From contig NZ_FXDJ01000008.1 in the NCBI RefSeq assembly GCF_900178525.1, positions 5,001 through 69,000 on the forward strand: a stretch of DNA of 64,000 nt, in the 5' to 3' direction. The stretch is from Massilibacteroides vaginae. GTDB taxonomy: Bacteria > Bacteroidota > Bacteroidia > Bacteroidales > Tannerellaceae. The notes beneath the pieces are model-generated. The model searched no databases, had not been told where the DNA came from, and saw only the letters and a list, made by a program, of their open reading frames with translations. The position numbers and the translations under genes were made by a program. Every line of letters starts with the position of its first letter. The stretch's first letter is position 1. Below are positions 17,805-25,536 of this stretch, piece after piece.

Positions 17805-18617
17805 TTAGATTGAAAAGGCGTCAAATCCACCGTCAACAGGAATAACTGTACCTGTAACAAATGCAGACGCATCGCTGGCTAACCATTGCAGAGTTCCTAA
17901 CAGTTCATCCGGTTTACCCAGTCTGCCAAAGGGCGTATGTGCCATTACTGTCTGACATCTTGGTGATGGTGTTCCGTCGGGATTAGTCATCAAAGCGCGG
18001 TTTTGTTCCGTAAGGAAGAAACCCGGAGCCATGGCATTAACCCGTAAGCCTTCGCCGAATTTAAGTGCCAGCTCACCAGCCATATATTGCGTAAAATTGC
18101 TCACTGCCGCTTTCGCACAACCATATCCTACTACTCTTGTTAACGGTCTCAGTGCTGATTCGGACGATATATTGATGATACTTCCTTTCTTTTGCTTAAC
18201 CATTACTTCAGAGAATACAACGGTAGGCAGAACTGTGCCAAACAAGTTCAGATCTACTACCGAGCGGAAAGCGTCGATATCCAGATCGAATATTGTTTTA
18301 TCGGGAGGAATTGTTGCTCCTGCCTGATTACCTCCGGCTAAGTTTACCAACACATCTATCCGTCCATAAGCTTTTAAGATGTCGGTTTTGTTTGCTTCTA
18401 AAATCTCTTTTTTAAGTACGTCTGTTAATAGGAATAATGCTTTTCCTCCTTCGCCTGTGATTTCTTCCACCAAGGCTTTACCTTTATTCGGATCGCGGTC
18501 AAGAATTACCACAATAGCCCCTTCTTTGGCCAGATGCTTAGTCATGCAGGCACCTAAGATTCCACATCCGCCGGTTAACAAGATTACTTTTTCTTCTACA
18601 CTAAATAGTTGATTCAT
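17805..18617 (-). CDS. SDR-family oxidoreductase, probable D-mannonate/fructuronate reductase
   Basis: A 270-residue NAD(P)-dependent short-chain dehydrogenase. The cofactor motif GGCGILGACMTKHL is near residue 16, NLAGGNQAG follows, and the catalytic Ser (NISSESA), Tyr and Lys (GYGCAKAA) are present. Position between the regulator and uxuA points to fructuronate-to-mannonate reduction, replacing the unrelated UxuB seen in enterobacteria. That assignment is by context; gluconate 5-dehydrogenase-like or KduD-like activity is possible. The gap to the regulator is only 4 bp and to uxuA 26 bp. Confidence 0.85.
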   Translation of the reverse strand: MNQLFSVEEKVILLTGGCGILGACMTKHLAKEGAIVVILDRDPNKGKALVEEITGEGGKALFLLTDVLKKEILEANKTDILKAYGRIDVLVNLAGGNQAGATIPPDKTIFDLDIDAFRSVVDLNLFGTVLPTVVFSEVMVKQKKGSIINISSESALRPLTRVVGYGCAKAAVSNFTQYMAGELALKFGEGLRVNAMAPGFFLTEQNRALMTNPDGTPSPRCQTVMAHTPFGRLGKPDELLGTLQWLASDASAFVTGTVIPVDGGFDAFSI

Positions 18618-18621
18618 GATA

Positions 18622-19683
18622 TTAAATATAATTATTATAGTATTGTATATTTTCTTTCATCAAAATATCAATAGGCATATAGTTAATCGGTTCGTTCTTT
18701 TCTTTTAATACCAAATGACGGAAAAGCGCTTTAATACAATTAACGCCTTGCACTTCCGGTCGTTGAGCGATGAGGTGTGTAATACGCCCGTCTTTCAGGT
18801 ATTGTATGTTGCCTTCAATGGCATCATAGCCAACTAATTTGAAATCTTCCCTCGCGTCATTATCACTCAAATAATTTCCTATCATGTAGGCTTTGGAATT
18901 AAATATAATGCCTTTGTTTATTTGCGGATGATTGTGCAAGAACTCATGAATGAGCTCTTTGTTTTTATCGTCATCACCGGCTTGAATAGCAAGTGAATAG
19001 ATTCGTCCTTTGTAATCTTTCTCGGAGAGGTATTTACGGAAGCCTTCTTCGCGAATCTGCCCTTGTGTACTTGCCTGATTCCCTTTGCGTGAGACTTTGA
19101 AAATAACAAGATCTTCGTCATTTCTTATCTGATTAAAAATAAGTCTGCCGGCAATATACCCCGAATCAAACGACGGTGTACCATAGTAAGAAATTGCTTG
19201 TGTGTTTTCGATGTAGGCATCAATAAGCACATAGGGTACTTCTTTTTTATCCAGCATTTTTGTAAGGCTCAGAACGCTTTCCTTAAATAAGGTGGCGATC
19301 ACCACACCCTGACAGTCCGTGTTCTCTATCTGCGGAATGAGCTGGTCAAAACTATCCTTATCATACTGGTCAAAATATAAACGCTTTACCTTTACATTGT
19401 AACTGAATAAGTCATTTTCAGCAGCTTCAATACCCACACATAGCTGATCCCAATAACTACCGGCATGAACAATGGGGGTAACAGTGATCAGATGATATTG
19501 TTTTTTTAGCGCGAGCGAACGTGCGATCAGGTTCGGATGATAGTCAATTTCTTTAAGTACTTTCTCTACTTTTTCCCTGGCTTCGATAGAAACTTTTCCG
19601 CGTTTATGTAAGATGCGATCTACTGTTCCTGTCGAAACTCCTGATAGCTCCGCTATATCCTTTATTCTGTAATTCTTATTCAT
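18622..19683 (-). CDS. LacI-family transcriptional regulator of the uxu operon
   Basis: A 353-residue repressor. The N-terminal helix-turn-helix and hinge are canonical (YRIKDIAELSGVSTGTVDRILHKRGKVSIEAREKVEKVLKEIDYHPNLIARSL region, about 4-55), followed by a periplasmic-binding-protein-like sugar domain. It is the first gene of its own operon, 4 bp before the SDR gene. A 14-bp near-palindrome overlaps the predicted start site, so autoregulation released by a hexuronate-derived inducer is the simplest model. The inducer is inferred from context. Confidence 0.9.
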   Translation of the reverse strand: MNKNYRIKDIAELSGVSTGTVDRILHKRGKVSIEAREKVEKVLKEIDYHPNLIARSLALKKQYHLITVTPIVHAGSYWDQLCVGIEAAENDLFSYNVKVKRLYFDQYDKDSFDQLIPQIENTDCQGVVIATLFKESVLSLTKMLDKKEVPYVLIDAYIENTQAISYYGTPSFDSGYIAGRLIFNQIRNDEDLVIFKVSRKGNQASTQGQIREEGFRKYLSEKDYKGRIYSLAIQAGDDDKNKELIHEFLHNHPQINKGIIFNSKAYMIGNYLSDNDAREDFKLVGYDAIEGNIQYLKDGRITHLIAQRPEVQGVNCIKALFRHLVLKEKNEPINYMPIDILMKENIQYYNNYI

Positions 19684-19705
19684 ATTGCGTTTATGATTTT
19701 CTCTA

Positions 19706-19753
19706 TGTGTTCGAGCACAAAAACAAATATATAGTAAATTAATCAGTAGTCAA
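19706..19753 (-). promoter_or_regulatory. uxu operon promoter with overlapping candidate LacI operator
   Basis: Reading the minus strand: TTGAC with its TTG at 19751-19753, a 19-bp spacer, -7 box TATATTTG (19724-19731), then TGTGCTCGAACACA (19706-19719), a near-perfect dyad of form TGTGnTCGAnCACA. The expected start site, about 7 bp after the -7 box, falls inside the dyad, a standard place for repression. The regulator ATG begins 23 bp further on. Confidence 0.72.
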
Positions 19754-19825
19754 CTATTTGAAGAGAAATATTTAACAACTCAATACGCTAAAATACAATC
19801 AGAAGGAGAGAAGACCAAGAAAACT

Positions 19826-20755
19826 TTATTTCTTTTTTAATGGAAGACGCGGAAACAGTTTTCTTAAACGCACAATATATGTTTCCAGATGAGCTGCTGC
19901 TACAACGAAAGTTACTGCTAGGATAATAAGTATTATCCCTGCAATAAGTCTTGGCGTAAGTACTTCTCCAAAAATTGCGATACCGAAAAAGATAGCTGTT
20001 ACAGGCTCCAAAGCACCGAGAATAGCTGTAGGAGTTGAACCAATACTATTAATGGCGCTGGTTGTGCACAGAAATGATATAACCGTGGGAAATATGGCGA
20101 GCGCCAGCAGATTAGCCCATAAATACCAATATTGAGGAACAATAAGGCTTTGGCCGAAATCAGTACGTACAAGGAAAAGCGACAGCCCGAAAAGTAAAAC
20201 GTAGAATGTAATTTTTAACGTTGCTATCTGCCTAAGGATCGATTTGTTGATTAGCACCATGTAAAGTGCGTAGGAAGTTGCCGATACCAACACCAAAAGG
20301 CAACCCCAAATGCTAAGCGTTGAGCCGTCGCTACCTTTATATAATAGTCCTATCCCTAATATAACCAACAAGAGGCATAGCATGGTTTGCCAAGTCATTT
20401 TCTCTTTAAAGCCGATCATCATGATCAGTGCCACCATAAGGGGATAAACAAATAACAAAGTAGAGGCAATGCTTACATCCATATAGTTATAGCTTTGGAA
20501 TAACGTAAGCGAAGATACGGCAACTAAGAGGCCGGTAGCAATAAGTAGCAATAACTCCCGCTTTTTAAGTTTGAAATTACGCCCTCTTTCCTTATGCATG
20601 ATGCCCAGAATTGGTATAGCAAGCATATAACGAAAGAACAATACAGAGTCCGGATCCATACCGGCCTGATATAGGGGGAGTGCAAACAATGGATTCATTC
20701 CATAAGTAGCTGCTGCGATAACCGCCAAGATATAACCTTTAACCTTTGTATTCAT
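19826..20755 (-). CDS. EamA/DMT-family transporter
   Basis: A 309-residue drug/metabolite-type transporter with about ten membrane segments in two EamA repeats (first TYGMNPLFALPLYQAGMDPDSVLFFRYMLA, second SATSYALYMVLINKS). The second repeat ends GALEPVTAIFFGIAIFGEVLT, the usual signature, and the tail is basic (RLRKLFPRLPLKKK). The substrate is unknown. It lies 70 bp upstream of the LacI-type operon's -33 element on the same strand, with its own terminated neighbour behind it. Confidence 0.88.
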   Translation of the reverse strand: MNTKVKGYILAVIAAATYGMNPLFALPLYQAGMDPDSVLFFRYMLAIPILGIMHKERGRNFKLKKRELLLLIATGLLVAVSSLTLFQSYNYMDVSIASTLLFVYPLMVALIMMIGFKEKMTWQTMLCLLLVILGIGLLYKGSDGSTLSIWGCLLVLVSATSYALYMVLINKSILRQIATLKITFYVLLFGLSLFLVRTDFGQSLIVPQYWYLWANLLALAIFPTVISFLCTTSAINSIGSTPTAILGALEPVTAIFFGIAIFGEVLTPRLIAGIILIILAVTFVVAAAHLETYIVRLRKLFPRLPLKKK

Positions 20756-20784
20756 TTATGAAAATTTCGGCAAAAGTAAAAAAA

Positions 20785-20823
20785 CAAATAATCCGGAAAC
20801 TCAAGAGCCCCCGGATTATTTGT
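20785..20823 (-). terminator. Terminator of the 20842-21477 membrane protein gene
   Basis: Arms AATAATCCGG and CCGGATTATT form a perfect 10-bp stem; T/A runs on both sides suggest bidirectional action. It separates the membrane-protein gene from the EamA gene. Confidence 0.78.
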
Positions 20824-20841
20824 TTTTTTATTCAAATTATA

Positions 20842-21477
20842 TTATTGTTCCTCTATAACTTCGTTTTGAATGTTGACCGGCGAGTTAAGCACGCGATATA
20901 CGATCAGGTACATGGTATAAATAACCGGAACGGCAACAAATATACCTACGCCTAATAGAAGCATTCCAATAATTGAAATCAGAATCATGACAAGGGATAA
21001 CAGAAATAAAGGTAATTCCTGTCCTTTTGTTATTTCCCAACTGCGTTTTAGCGATTCAATAGCGCCACAATCTTCATCAACGATAAATGCTGAATAAAAT
21101 TGAAGACGAATGCCTAAATATATACCGGGAATGATCAGTAATATTATTCCAATTGTAACAATGATCGAATAGACTATGGAGGAGGCAATGTATTTTAATA
21201 GCTTACGACTTTCTTGTCCGTAAGCGGAAAACTGAGGTTCTTCCCCATCAAGTGCCTGAAAAAGATTTCTTAAATAGCCCAGACCGAACAATCCTCCAAT
21301 GATTAAGGAGAAAACAGCCGAAACGATATTGAATGTTAATGATCTTCCGGAAAGTATGGTCAATGTAAAAGAGATAATTGAATAGCCGATAATCAGTCCG
21401 ACTAATACCCAAATGTTTGCTTTAACAACTTTCCATGCTTTAGAAAAAGTTTCGCTAATAGTGAAAGTGGGATTCAT
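20842..21477 (-). CDS. Multi-pass membrane protein, DUF975/GdpP-membrane-domain-like
   Basis: A 211-residue integral membrane protein with about five to six hydrophobic helices and a short amphipathic N-terminus (TFTISETFSKAWKVVKANIW). The arrangement, with FIVDEDCGAIESLKRSWEITKGQ between helices, recalls the membrane domain of DUF975 and glycerophosphodiester-phosphodiesterase-associated proteins. Function is unknown. It is a single-gene unit with its own promoter (TATGTTTG) and terminator. Confidence 0.75.
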   Translation of the reverse strand: MNPTFTISETFSKAWKVVKANIWVLVGLIIGYSIISFTLTILSGRSLTFNIVSAVFSLIIGGLFGLGYLRNLFQALDGEEPQFSAYGQESRKLLKYIASSIVYSIIVTIGIILLIIPGIYLGIRLQFYSAFIVDEDCGAIESLKRSWEITKGQELPLFLLSLVMILISIIGMLLLGVGIFVAVPVIYTMYLIVYRVLNSPVNIQNEVIEEQ

Positions 21478-21504
21478 AAATTACTAATTTTTTATGTTAT
21501 AACA

Positions 21505-21512
21505 CAAACATA
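21505..21512 (-). promoter_or_regulatory. -7 box (TATGTTTG) of the membrane protein gene
   Basis: TATGTTTG on the minus strand lies 28 bp upstream of the ATG at 21477 and matches TAnnTTTG. Confidence 0.6.
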
Positions 21513-21630
21513 CAATATTTCTAAACAAATACGTATTAAAATGTGATCTTTCTCAGATATACAATTGAAATAAATAGACTTGTTTTGTGTGTTGATACGT
21601 CTTGGTGTACCTTAATTATCTGAGGATGTA

Positions 21631-21667
21631 AAAAAAACAGGAGCTGACTTCGAAAAGCCGGCTCCTG
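21631..21667 (-). terminator. Intrinsic terminator of mdh
   Basis: On the minus strand, a long hairpin whose outer arms are CAGGAGC and GCTCCTG, with further inner pairing through CTT/AAG, is followed by eight T residues. It begins 24 bp after the mdh stop. Confidence 0.85.
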
Positions 21668-21691
21668 CTAAAACTATTTACGTACTTAAAA

Positions 21692-22633
21692 TTAAAGTAC
21701 GTTGATTTCTTTCAATACTGCATTCGTAGCGCGAACTGCATCCGCGCTCTTTGCGAACAATTCTTTTTCAGCGCTGTTCAGCTCCAGATCAACGATGCTT
21801 TCGATACCGTTTTTACCAACGATAACTGGAACACCGATACAGATGTCTGACTGACCATATTCACCGTCCAAAGCAACCGAACATGGGATAAGTTTCTTTT
21901 GGTTGTGAATAATTGCTTCAGTAACATAAGCTCCTGCTGCTCCCGGTGCATACCATGCAGAAGTACCTAAAAGACCTGTCAATGTAGCACCACCAACCAT
22001 TGTTGCTTTTACTACTTCTTCAATCTTTTCAGCGCTTAACAAGCTTGTTACAGGCACACCTTTGTATGTTGCCAAACGAGCCAAAGGAATCATTGTGGTG
22101 TCACCGTGTCCACCAATTACCAAACCTTCTACTTCGTTAGCGTTGCAGCCTAAAGCCTGAGATAAATAATATTTGAAACGAGAGCTGTCTAATGCACCAC
22201 CCATACCGATAATACGGTTCTTTGGTAAACCTAAAGATTTAAGTGCAAGATAAGTCATTGTATCCATTGGGTTAGAAATAACAACAAGGATAGCGTTTGG
22301 CGAATATTTCAATGCGTTTTCAGCTACTGTTTTAACAATGCCTGCGTTCACACCGATTAATTCTTCGCGAGTCATACCCGGCTTACGAGGAATACCTGAG
22401 GTGATAACAATTACATCAGAATCTGCTGTTTTTGCATAGTCGTTTGTACAACCTACAAGTGTAGAGTCAAAACCAAGCAATTGAGCAGTCTGCATCATAT
22501 CCATAGCTTTACCTTCGGATACGCCTTCCTTAACGTCAAGCATTACTACTTCATCAGCCACTTCATTAAACGCAAGAACATTTGCGCATGTAGCACCCAC
22601 ATTACCGGCGCCAACAACTGTTACTTTAGACAT
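21692..22633 (-). CDS. mdh: Malate dehydrogenase
   Basis: A 313-residue NAD-dependent enzyme interconverting malate and oxaloacetate, used by anaerobic Bacteroidales mainly in the reductive branch toward fumarate and succinate. It is of the LDH-like type, with N-terminal VTVVGAGNVGATCANVLA, the substrate loop ITSGIPRKPGMTR whose Arg after Pro discriminates malate, VISNPMDTMTYLA, and the catalytic His in VIGGHGDTTMIPL. It is monocistronic, with promoter and terminator. Confidence 0.96.
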   Translation of the reverse strand: MSKVTVVGAGNVGATCANVLAFNEVADEVVMLDVKEGVSEGKAMDMMQTAQLLGFDSTLVGCTNDYAKTADSDVIVITSGIPRKPGMTREELIGVNAGIVKTVAENALKYSPNAILVVISNPMDTMTYLALKSLGLPKNRIIGMGGALDSSRFKYYLSQALGCNANEVEGLVIGGHGDTTMIPLARLATYKGVPVTSLLSAEKIEEVVKATMVGGATLTGLLGTSAWYAPGAAGAYVTEAIIHNQKKLIPCSVALDGEYGQSDICIGVPVIVGKNGIESIVDLELNSAEKELFAKSADAVRATNAVLKEINVL

Positions 22634-22689
22634 AATAATTTGAATTTTTATATGTTATTTACTAATACAACTTCTATAATTAATCATGA

Positions 22690-22697
22690 CAAAGGTA
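22690..22697 (-). promoter_or_regulatory. -7 box (TACCTTTG) of mdh
   Basis: TACCTTTG on the minus strand lies 57 bp upstream of the mdh ATG and fits TAnnTTTG. Confidence 0.6.
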
Positions 22698-22783
22698 CAA
22701 TCCTATCATGTAATAAAGAAATTTTTCCGTATATAAAAAGAGTCTATATCGATGCTAAATTAGTTAAACTTTCTTTTCTCTAA

Positions 22784-23965
22784 CTATTCAACAAACAAGA
22801 CCAGCCCTTTCAGGTACTCTCCTTCGGGATGGTAGATGTTGACCGGATGATCTGCCGGTTGCGTTAACTGATGTAGAATCCGTACGTTACGACCTGATTG
22901 GGCAGCTGCACTGAATACGGCCAGCCGAAAGTTTTCCTTGCTTACAACCTGCGAACAGGAGAAGGTGAATAAGATTCCTCCCGGTTTGATTTTCTCAAAG
23001 GCGATAGCGTTTAATTTGCGGTATCCCTGTAATGCATTACGCAAAACATTCCTGTGTTTGGCAAAGGCCGGTGGATCCAGAATGATCAAGTCGTAATTCT
23101 CACCCATTTTATCTAAGTACTTGAAGGCATCTTCGGCATAAGCTTCATGCCGTGTGTCTTCCGGAAAATTCAGTTCGATATTTTGTTTCGTCTGCGAAAT
23201 AGCCTTGGCGGAACTGTCAACCGAATGAACTAATTTTGCATTTCCACGCATAGCGTAGAAGGAAAATCCGCCGGTATAGCAGAACATATTCAGTACCGAG
23301 CGTCCTGTAGCGTAAAATTCCAATAGAGAACGGTTTTCCCGTTGGTCAACAAAGAAGCCTGTCTTTTGCCCTTTTACCCAATCTACATTGAACTTAAGTC
23401 CGTATTCCAACGCTGTTTCAATGTTTGTTCCTCCATATAAATAACCATCTTCATTATTCAGATTCGCTTTAAACGGGAGTGTAGCATCAGACTTATAATA
23501 AATATTGTCGATCTCTGTGATAATAGAATGGATAGCATCGGCAACCTGATTGCGCGAATGATGCATTCCAACGGAATGAGCCTGTATAACCGCCGTGTTT
23601 GCATATACATCTACGATCAATCCCGGCAGGCTGTCTCCTTCTCCGTGTATCAGGCGATAGGTATTGTTGTTGTCTCCACCGGTCAATTTCAACGTGCGCC
23701 TTAGCTCGTAAGCGATGCGAATACGTTCTTCCCAGAAATCCTTGTCGATGTTAATTTGTTTGAAAGAAAGTATTCTCACAGCAATACTTCCAATCTGATA
23801 GTGACCTACGGCCAGAAAGCTTCCATTTGCTCCATATACATTTACCAGATCGCCCTCCTCCGGTTCTCCTTCTATTTTCTGAATTGCACCGGAAAACACC
23901 CAGGGATGAAACCGTAATAGGGATTCCTCCTTCTTTGGTTTTAGAAATACTCTGTAATTGCTCAT
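22784..23965 (-). CDS. Class I SAM-dependent rRNA methyltransferase, RlmI-like
   Basis: A 393-residue protein with an N-terminal PUA domain (LLRFHPWVFSGAIQKIEGEPEEGDLVNVYG), a middle beta domain and a Rossmann methyltransferase domain. The SAM motif VLNMFCYTGGFSFYAM and catalytic motif LIILDPPAFAK match RlmI, which makes m5C1962 in 23S rRNA, and the KQKTGFFVDQREN-type segment (KGQKTGFFVDQRENRSLL) is present. Its ATG directly follows the exonuclease stop, so the two are in one operon with DUF5063. Confidence 0.9.
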   Translation of the reverse strand: MSNYRVFLKPKKEESLLRFHPWVFSGAIQKIEGEPEEGDLVNVYGANGSFLAVGHYQIGSIAVRILSFKQINIDKDFWEERIRIAYELRRTLKLTGGDNNNTYRLIHGEGDSLPGLIVDVYANTAVIQAHSVGMHHSRNQVADAIHSIITEIDNIYYKSDATLPFKANLNNEDGYLYGGTNIETALEYGLKFNVDWVKGQKTGFFVDQRENRSLLEFYATGRSVLNMFCYTGGFSFYAMRGNAKLVHSVDSSAKAISQTKQNIELNFPEDTRHEAYAEDAFKYLDKMGENYDLIILDPPAFAKHRNVLRNALQGYRKLNAIAFEKIKPGGILFTFSCSQVVSKENFRLAVFSAAAQSGRNVRILHQLTQPADHPVNIYHPEGEYLKGLVLFVE

Positions 23966-24541
23966 TTATCCTTGTTTCAAATGGTTATATATTTTCAGGC
24001 AAGCCCACGCATCTAATGCCGCGTATTTTTGCTGAGATTCGGTCAGTGTGTCGGCTTCCCAATTTGTTAGCCGCTGTCCTTTAGATATTTTCTTGTCAAA
24101 TAATATCGCATATATCTTTTGCAGACTAGCCTCTTTAATGTCATATTTCCCTACGAAATTTTGCAGATCAACGAAGTTAGCAGGTTCAATATCCGTGCGC
24201 TTTCTCATGGCACCGAAGTCATCCCTTAACGAAAGTCCGATCTTCAAAGTCGTGTCGCTCATTAGAAATTCATTCAACATAGGGGGGATGCCTACCTTAT
24301 TTAATCGAATAAGAAAGCATACTTCTTCTGTTGCTAACTGCATCAGGGCTACCTTGTAATTTTGTCCTTTTTTAAAGCTCGGACGTGTTTCCGTGTCAAA
24401 TCCAACCCGTTTAAAATTCAGCAAATATTTTACAGCCTTAGCTACGTCTTCTTCCGTATCTATTACAATAATACGGCTTGTGTATTCTTCGACAGGTAGT
24501 GCGGATATCTGATCTTTGGTAATAGTTTGCATGTACTGCAT
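23966..24541 (-). CDS. 3'-5' exonuclease (DEDDy, RNase D-like domain)
   Basis: A 191-residue single-domain DnaQ-fold exonuclease. Exo I is DTE in GFDTETRPSF, Exo II is in IGLSLRDDFGAM, and Exo III has the Tyr-xxx-Asp of DEDDy enzymes (YAALDAWACLKIY). It lacks the HRDC domains of RNase D, so it is the short bacterial type of unknown substrate. The start codon overlaps the DUF5063 stop by one base (TAATG), and the methyltransferase follows without a gap. Confidence 0.88.
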   Translation of the reverse strand: MQYMQTITKDQISALPVEEYTSRIIVIDTEEDVAKAVKYLLNFKRVGFDTETRPSFKKGQNYKVALMQLATEEVCFLIRLNKVGIPPMLNEFLMSDTTLKIGLSLRDDFGAMRKRTDIEPANFVDLQNFVGKYDIKEASLQKIYAILFDKKISKGQRLTNWEADTLTESQQKYAALDAWACLKIYNHLKQG

Positions 24542-25089
24542 TATTCTTCTTCCTCTTCATTTTCGTCTGAGTCAAAGCTTGCTTCGAATCTTACCGTATG
24601 CAAAGCTTTCAATGCGTTTAACAATGATTGTCCCCAGAATTCTATAAAATTAATACGGCATACAGCAATTGCTTCCTGCATTATTTCTTCATTTCCCAGC
24701 CTGAAAAGAGCAACAAAGTCGCCCGTTTCCTGATAAACATCTGCCAGATTCTCGGAAATAAAAGCTGCGATTGGCGCATCGCTATATTTCATGTCGGGAT
24801 GAAAAGTTTCCAGATAAGTATCGTATTTACCTAAAAGACCCGAAATCATTTCTCTAACCGATTCATACATGCCTTCTGTAACGGTCGGTTCCAGATCTAC
24901 ATCATCGTCTTGCTCTACATCGGGTAATAACGTGGCTTTCAAATACAATAAAGGTAACAGCTTCGTGGCTTTGTCTACAAAATCCAAAAACGTTATGTCT
25001 TTAGTGTTTTCAATGAAAGTACAGTATTCTAAAGCTACTGTAACAAACTCCAGCGTGTTACGTTCATATATCGGATTGTTCTCTTTCAT
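24541..25089 (-). CDS. DUF5063 domain-containing protein
   Basis: A 182-residue, mostly helical acidic protein of the DUF5063 family, function unknown, with a C-terminal acidic tail (DSDENEEEEE). The frame extends to 25116, but the -7 box at 25121-25128 would place the start site near 25114, so ATG 25089 (MKENNPIYERNTLEF) is preferred. A perfect 10-bp inverted repeat lies between promoter and ATG. It is first in an operon with the exonuclease and the RlmI-like methyltransferase, which hints at RNA-related work. Confidence 0.82.
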   Translation of the reverse strand: MKENNPIYERNTLEFVTVALEYCTFIENTKDITFLDFVDKATKLLPLLYLKATLLPDVEQDDDVDLEPTVTEGMYESVREMISGLLGKYDTYLETFHPDMKYSDAPIAAFISENLADVYQETGDFVALFRLGNEEIMQEAIAVCRINFIEFWGQSLLNALKALHTVRFEASFDSDENEEEEE

Positions 25090-25090
25090 A

Positions 25091-25128
25091 CCAATTGAAA
25101 TGTGTACTGTTTTCAATTGGCAAAAGTA
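25091..25128 (-). promoter_or_regulatory. DUF5063 promoter and 5'-leader inverted repeat
   Basis: The -7 box TACTTTTG (25121-25128, minus strand) is directly followed by CCAATTGAAA (25111-25120), a 10-nt spacer and TTTCAATTGG (25091-25100), a perfect 10-bp inverted repeat ending one base before the ATG at 25089. It could be a repressor site or an mRNA hairpin covering the start. Confidence 0.65.
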
Positions 25129-25189
25129 GCAATATATTGCGATTTATCGAAAAGAAGTACTTATTATTAGTAAGTATAAAACTCTCCTG

Positions 25190-25309
25190 TAAAAGGATGC
25201 TTTTTGTTTTATATACTATATTTCTCTTTTTCCATATATATAGAAAAAGCTTTCTACAGATATGGTAAAGTTTTTCTACATATATGGAAAATATGTTCGA
25301 TATATGTGG
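25190..25309. repeat. Array E: six AT-rich boxes at 21-22 bp spacing
   Basis: On the + strand: TAAAAGGATGC (25190-25200), ATACTAT (25213-25219), CCATATATATAG (25232-25243), CTACAGATATGG (25254-25265), CTACATATATGG (25276-25287) and CGATATATGTGG (25298-25309). The last four centres are exactly 22 bp apart. T-runs precede and A-runs follow the CTAnA...TGG boxes. Bases 25213-25248 are identical to the reverse complement of 51630-51665 in array D. It sits between the divergent DUF5063 and ilvA genes; the rest of that 447-bp gap has the elements at 25091 and 25463 and nothing else clear. Confidence 0.82.
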
Positions 25310-25462
25310 AGAAAGGAAAATGTACTTTGTAAATGAAAATAAATACCGAACGTTTTCATACTATATCCTTTACTCCGTGTTTCCTTTTCTCCACATAGTA
25401 GGCAAACCCTGTGCCAAAAAGGTAACTCGTTGATAATATTGGATATAAGAAAAATTGATAAT

Positions 25463-25511
25463 GTTCGATAACGAACAGTCTGTTCACTTTCAGAAAATAC
25501 ATTTATCTTTA
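25463..25511 (+). promoter_or_regulatory. ilvA promoter region with 14-bp palindrome
   Basis: GTTCGATAACGAAC (25463-25476), with arms GTTCG/CGAAC, lies just upstream of TATCTTTA (25504-25511), a one-mismatch -7 box 25 bp before the ilvA ATG. The palindrome sits near the expected -33 region and is a candidate operator. No regulator is identified. Confidence 0.45.
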
Positions 25512-25536
25512 CATCCCAATAACTTAATTAAGTAGT

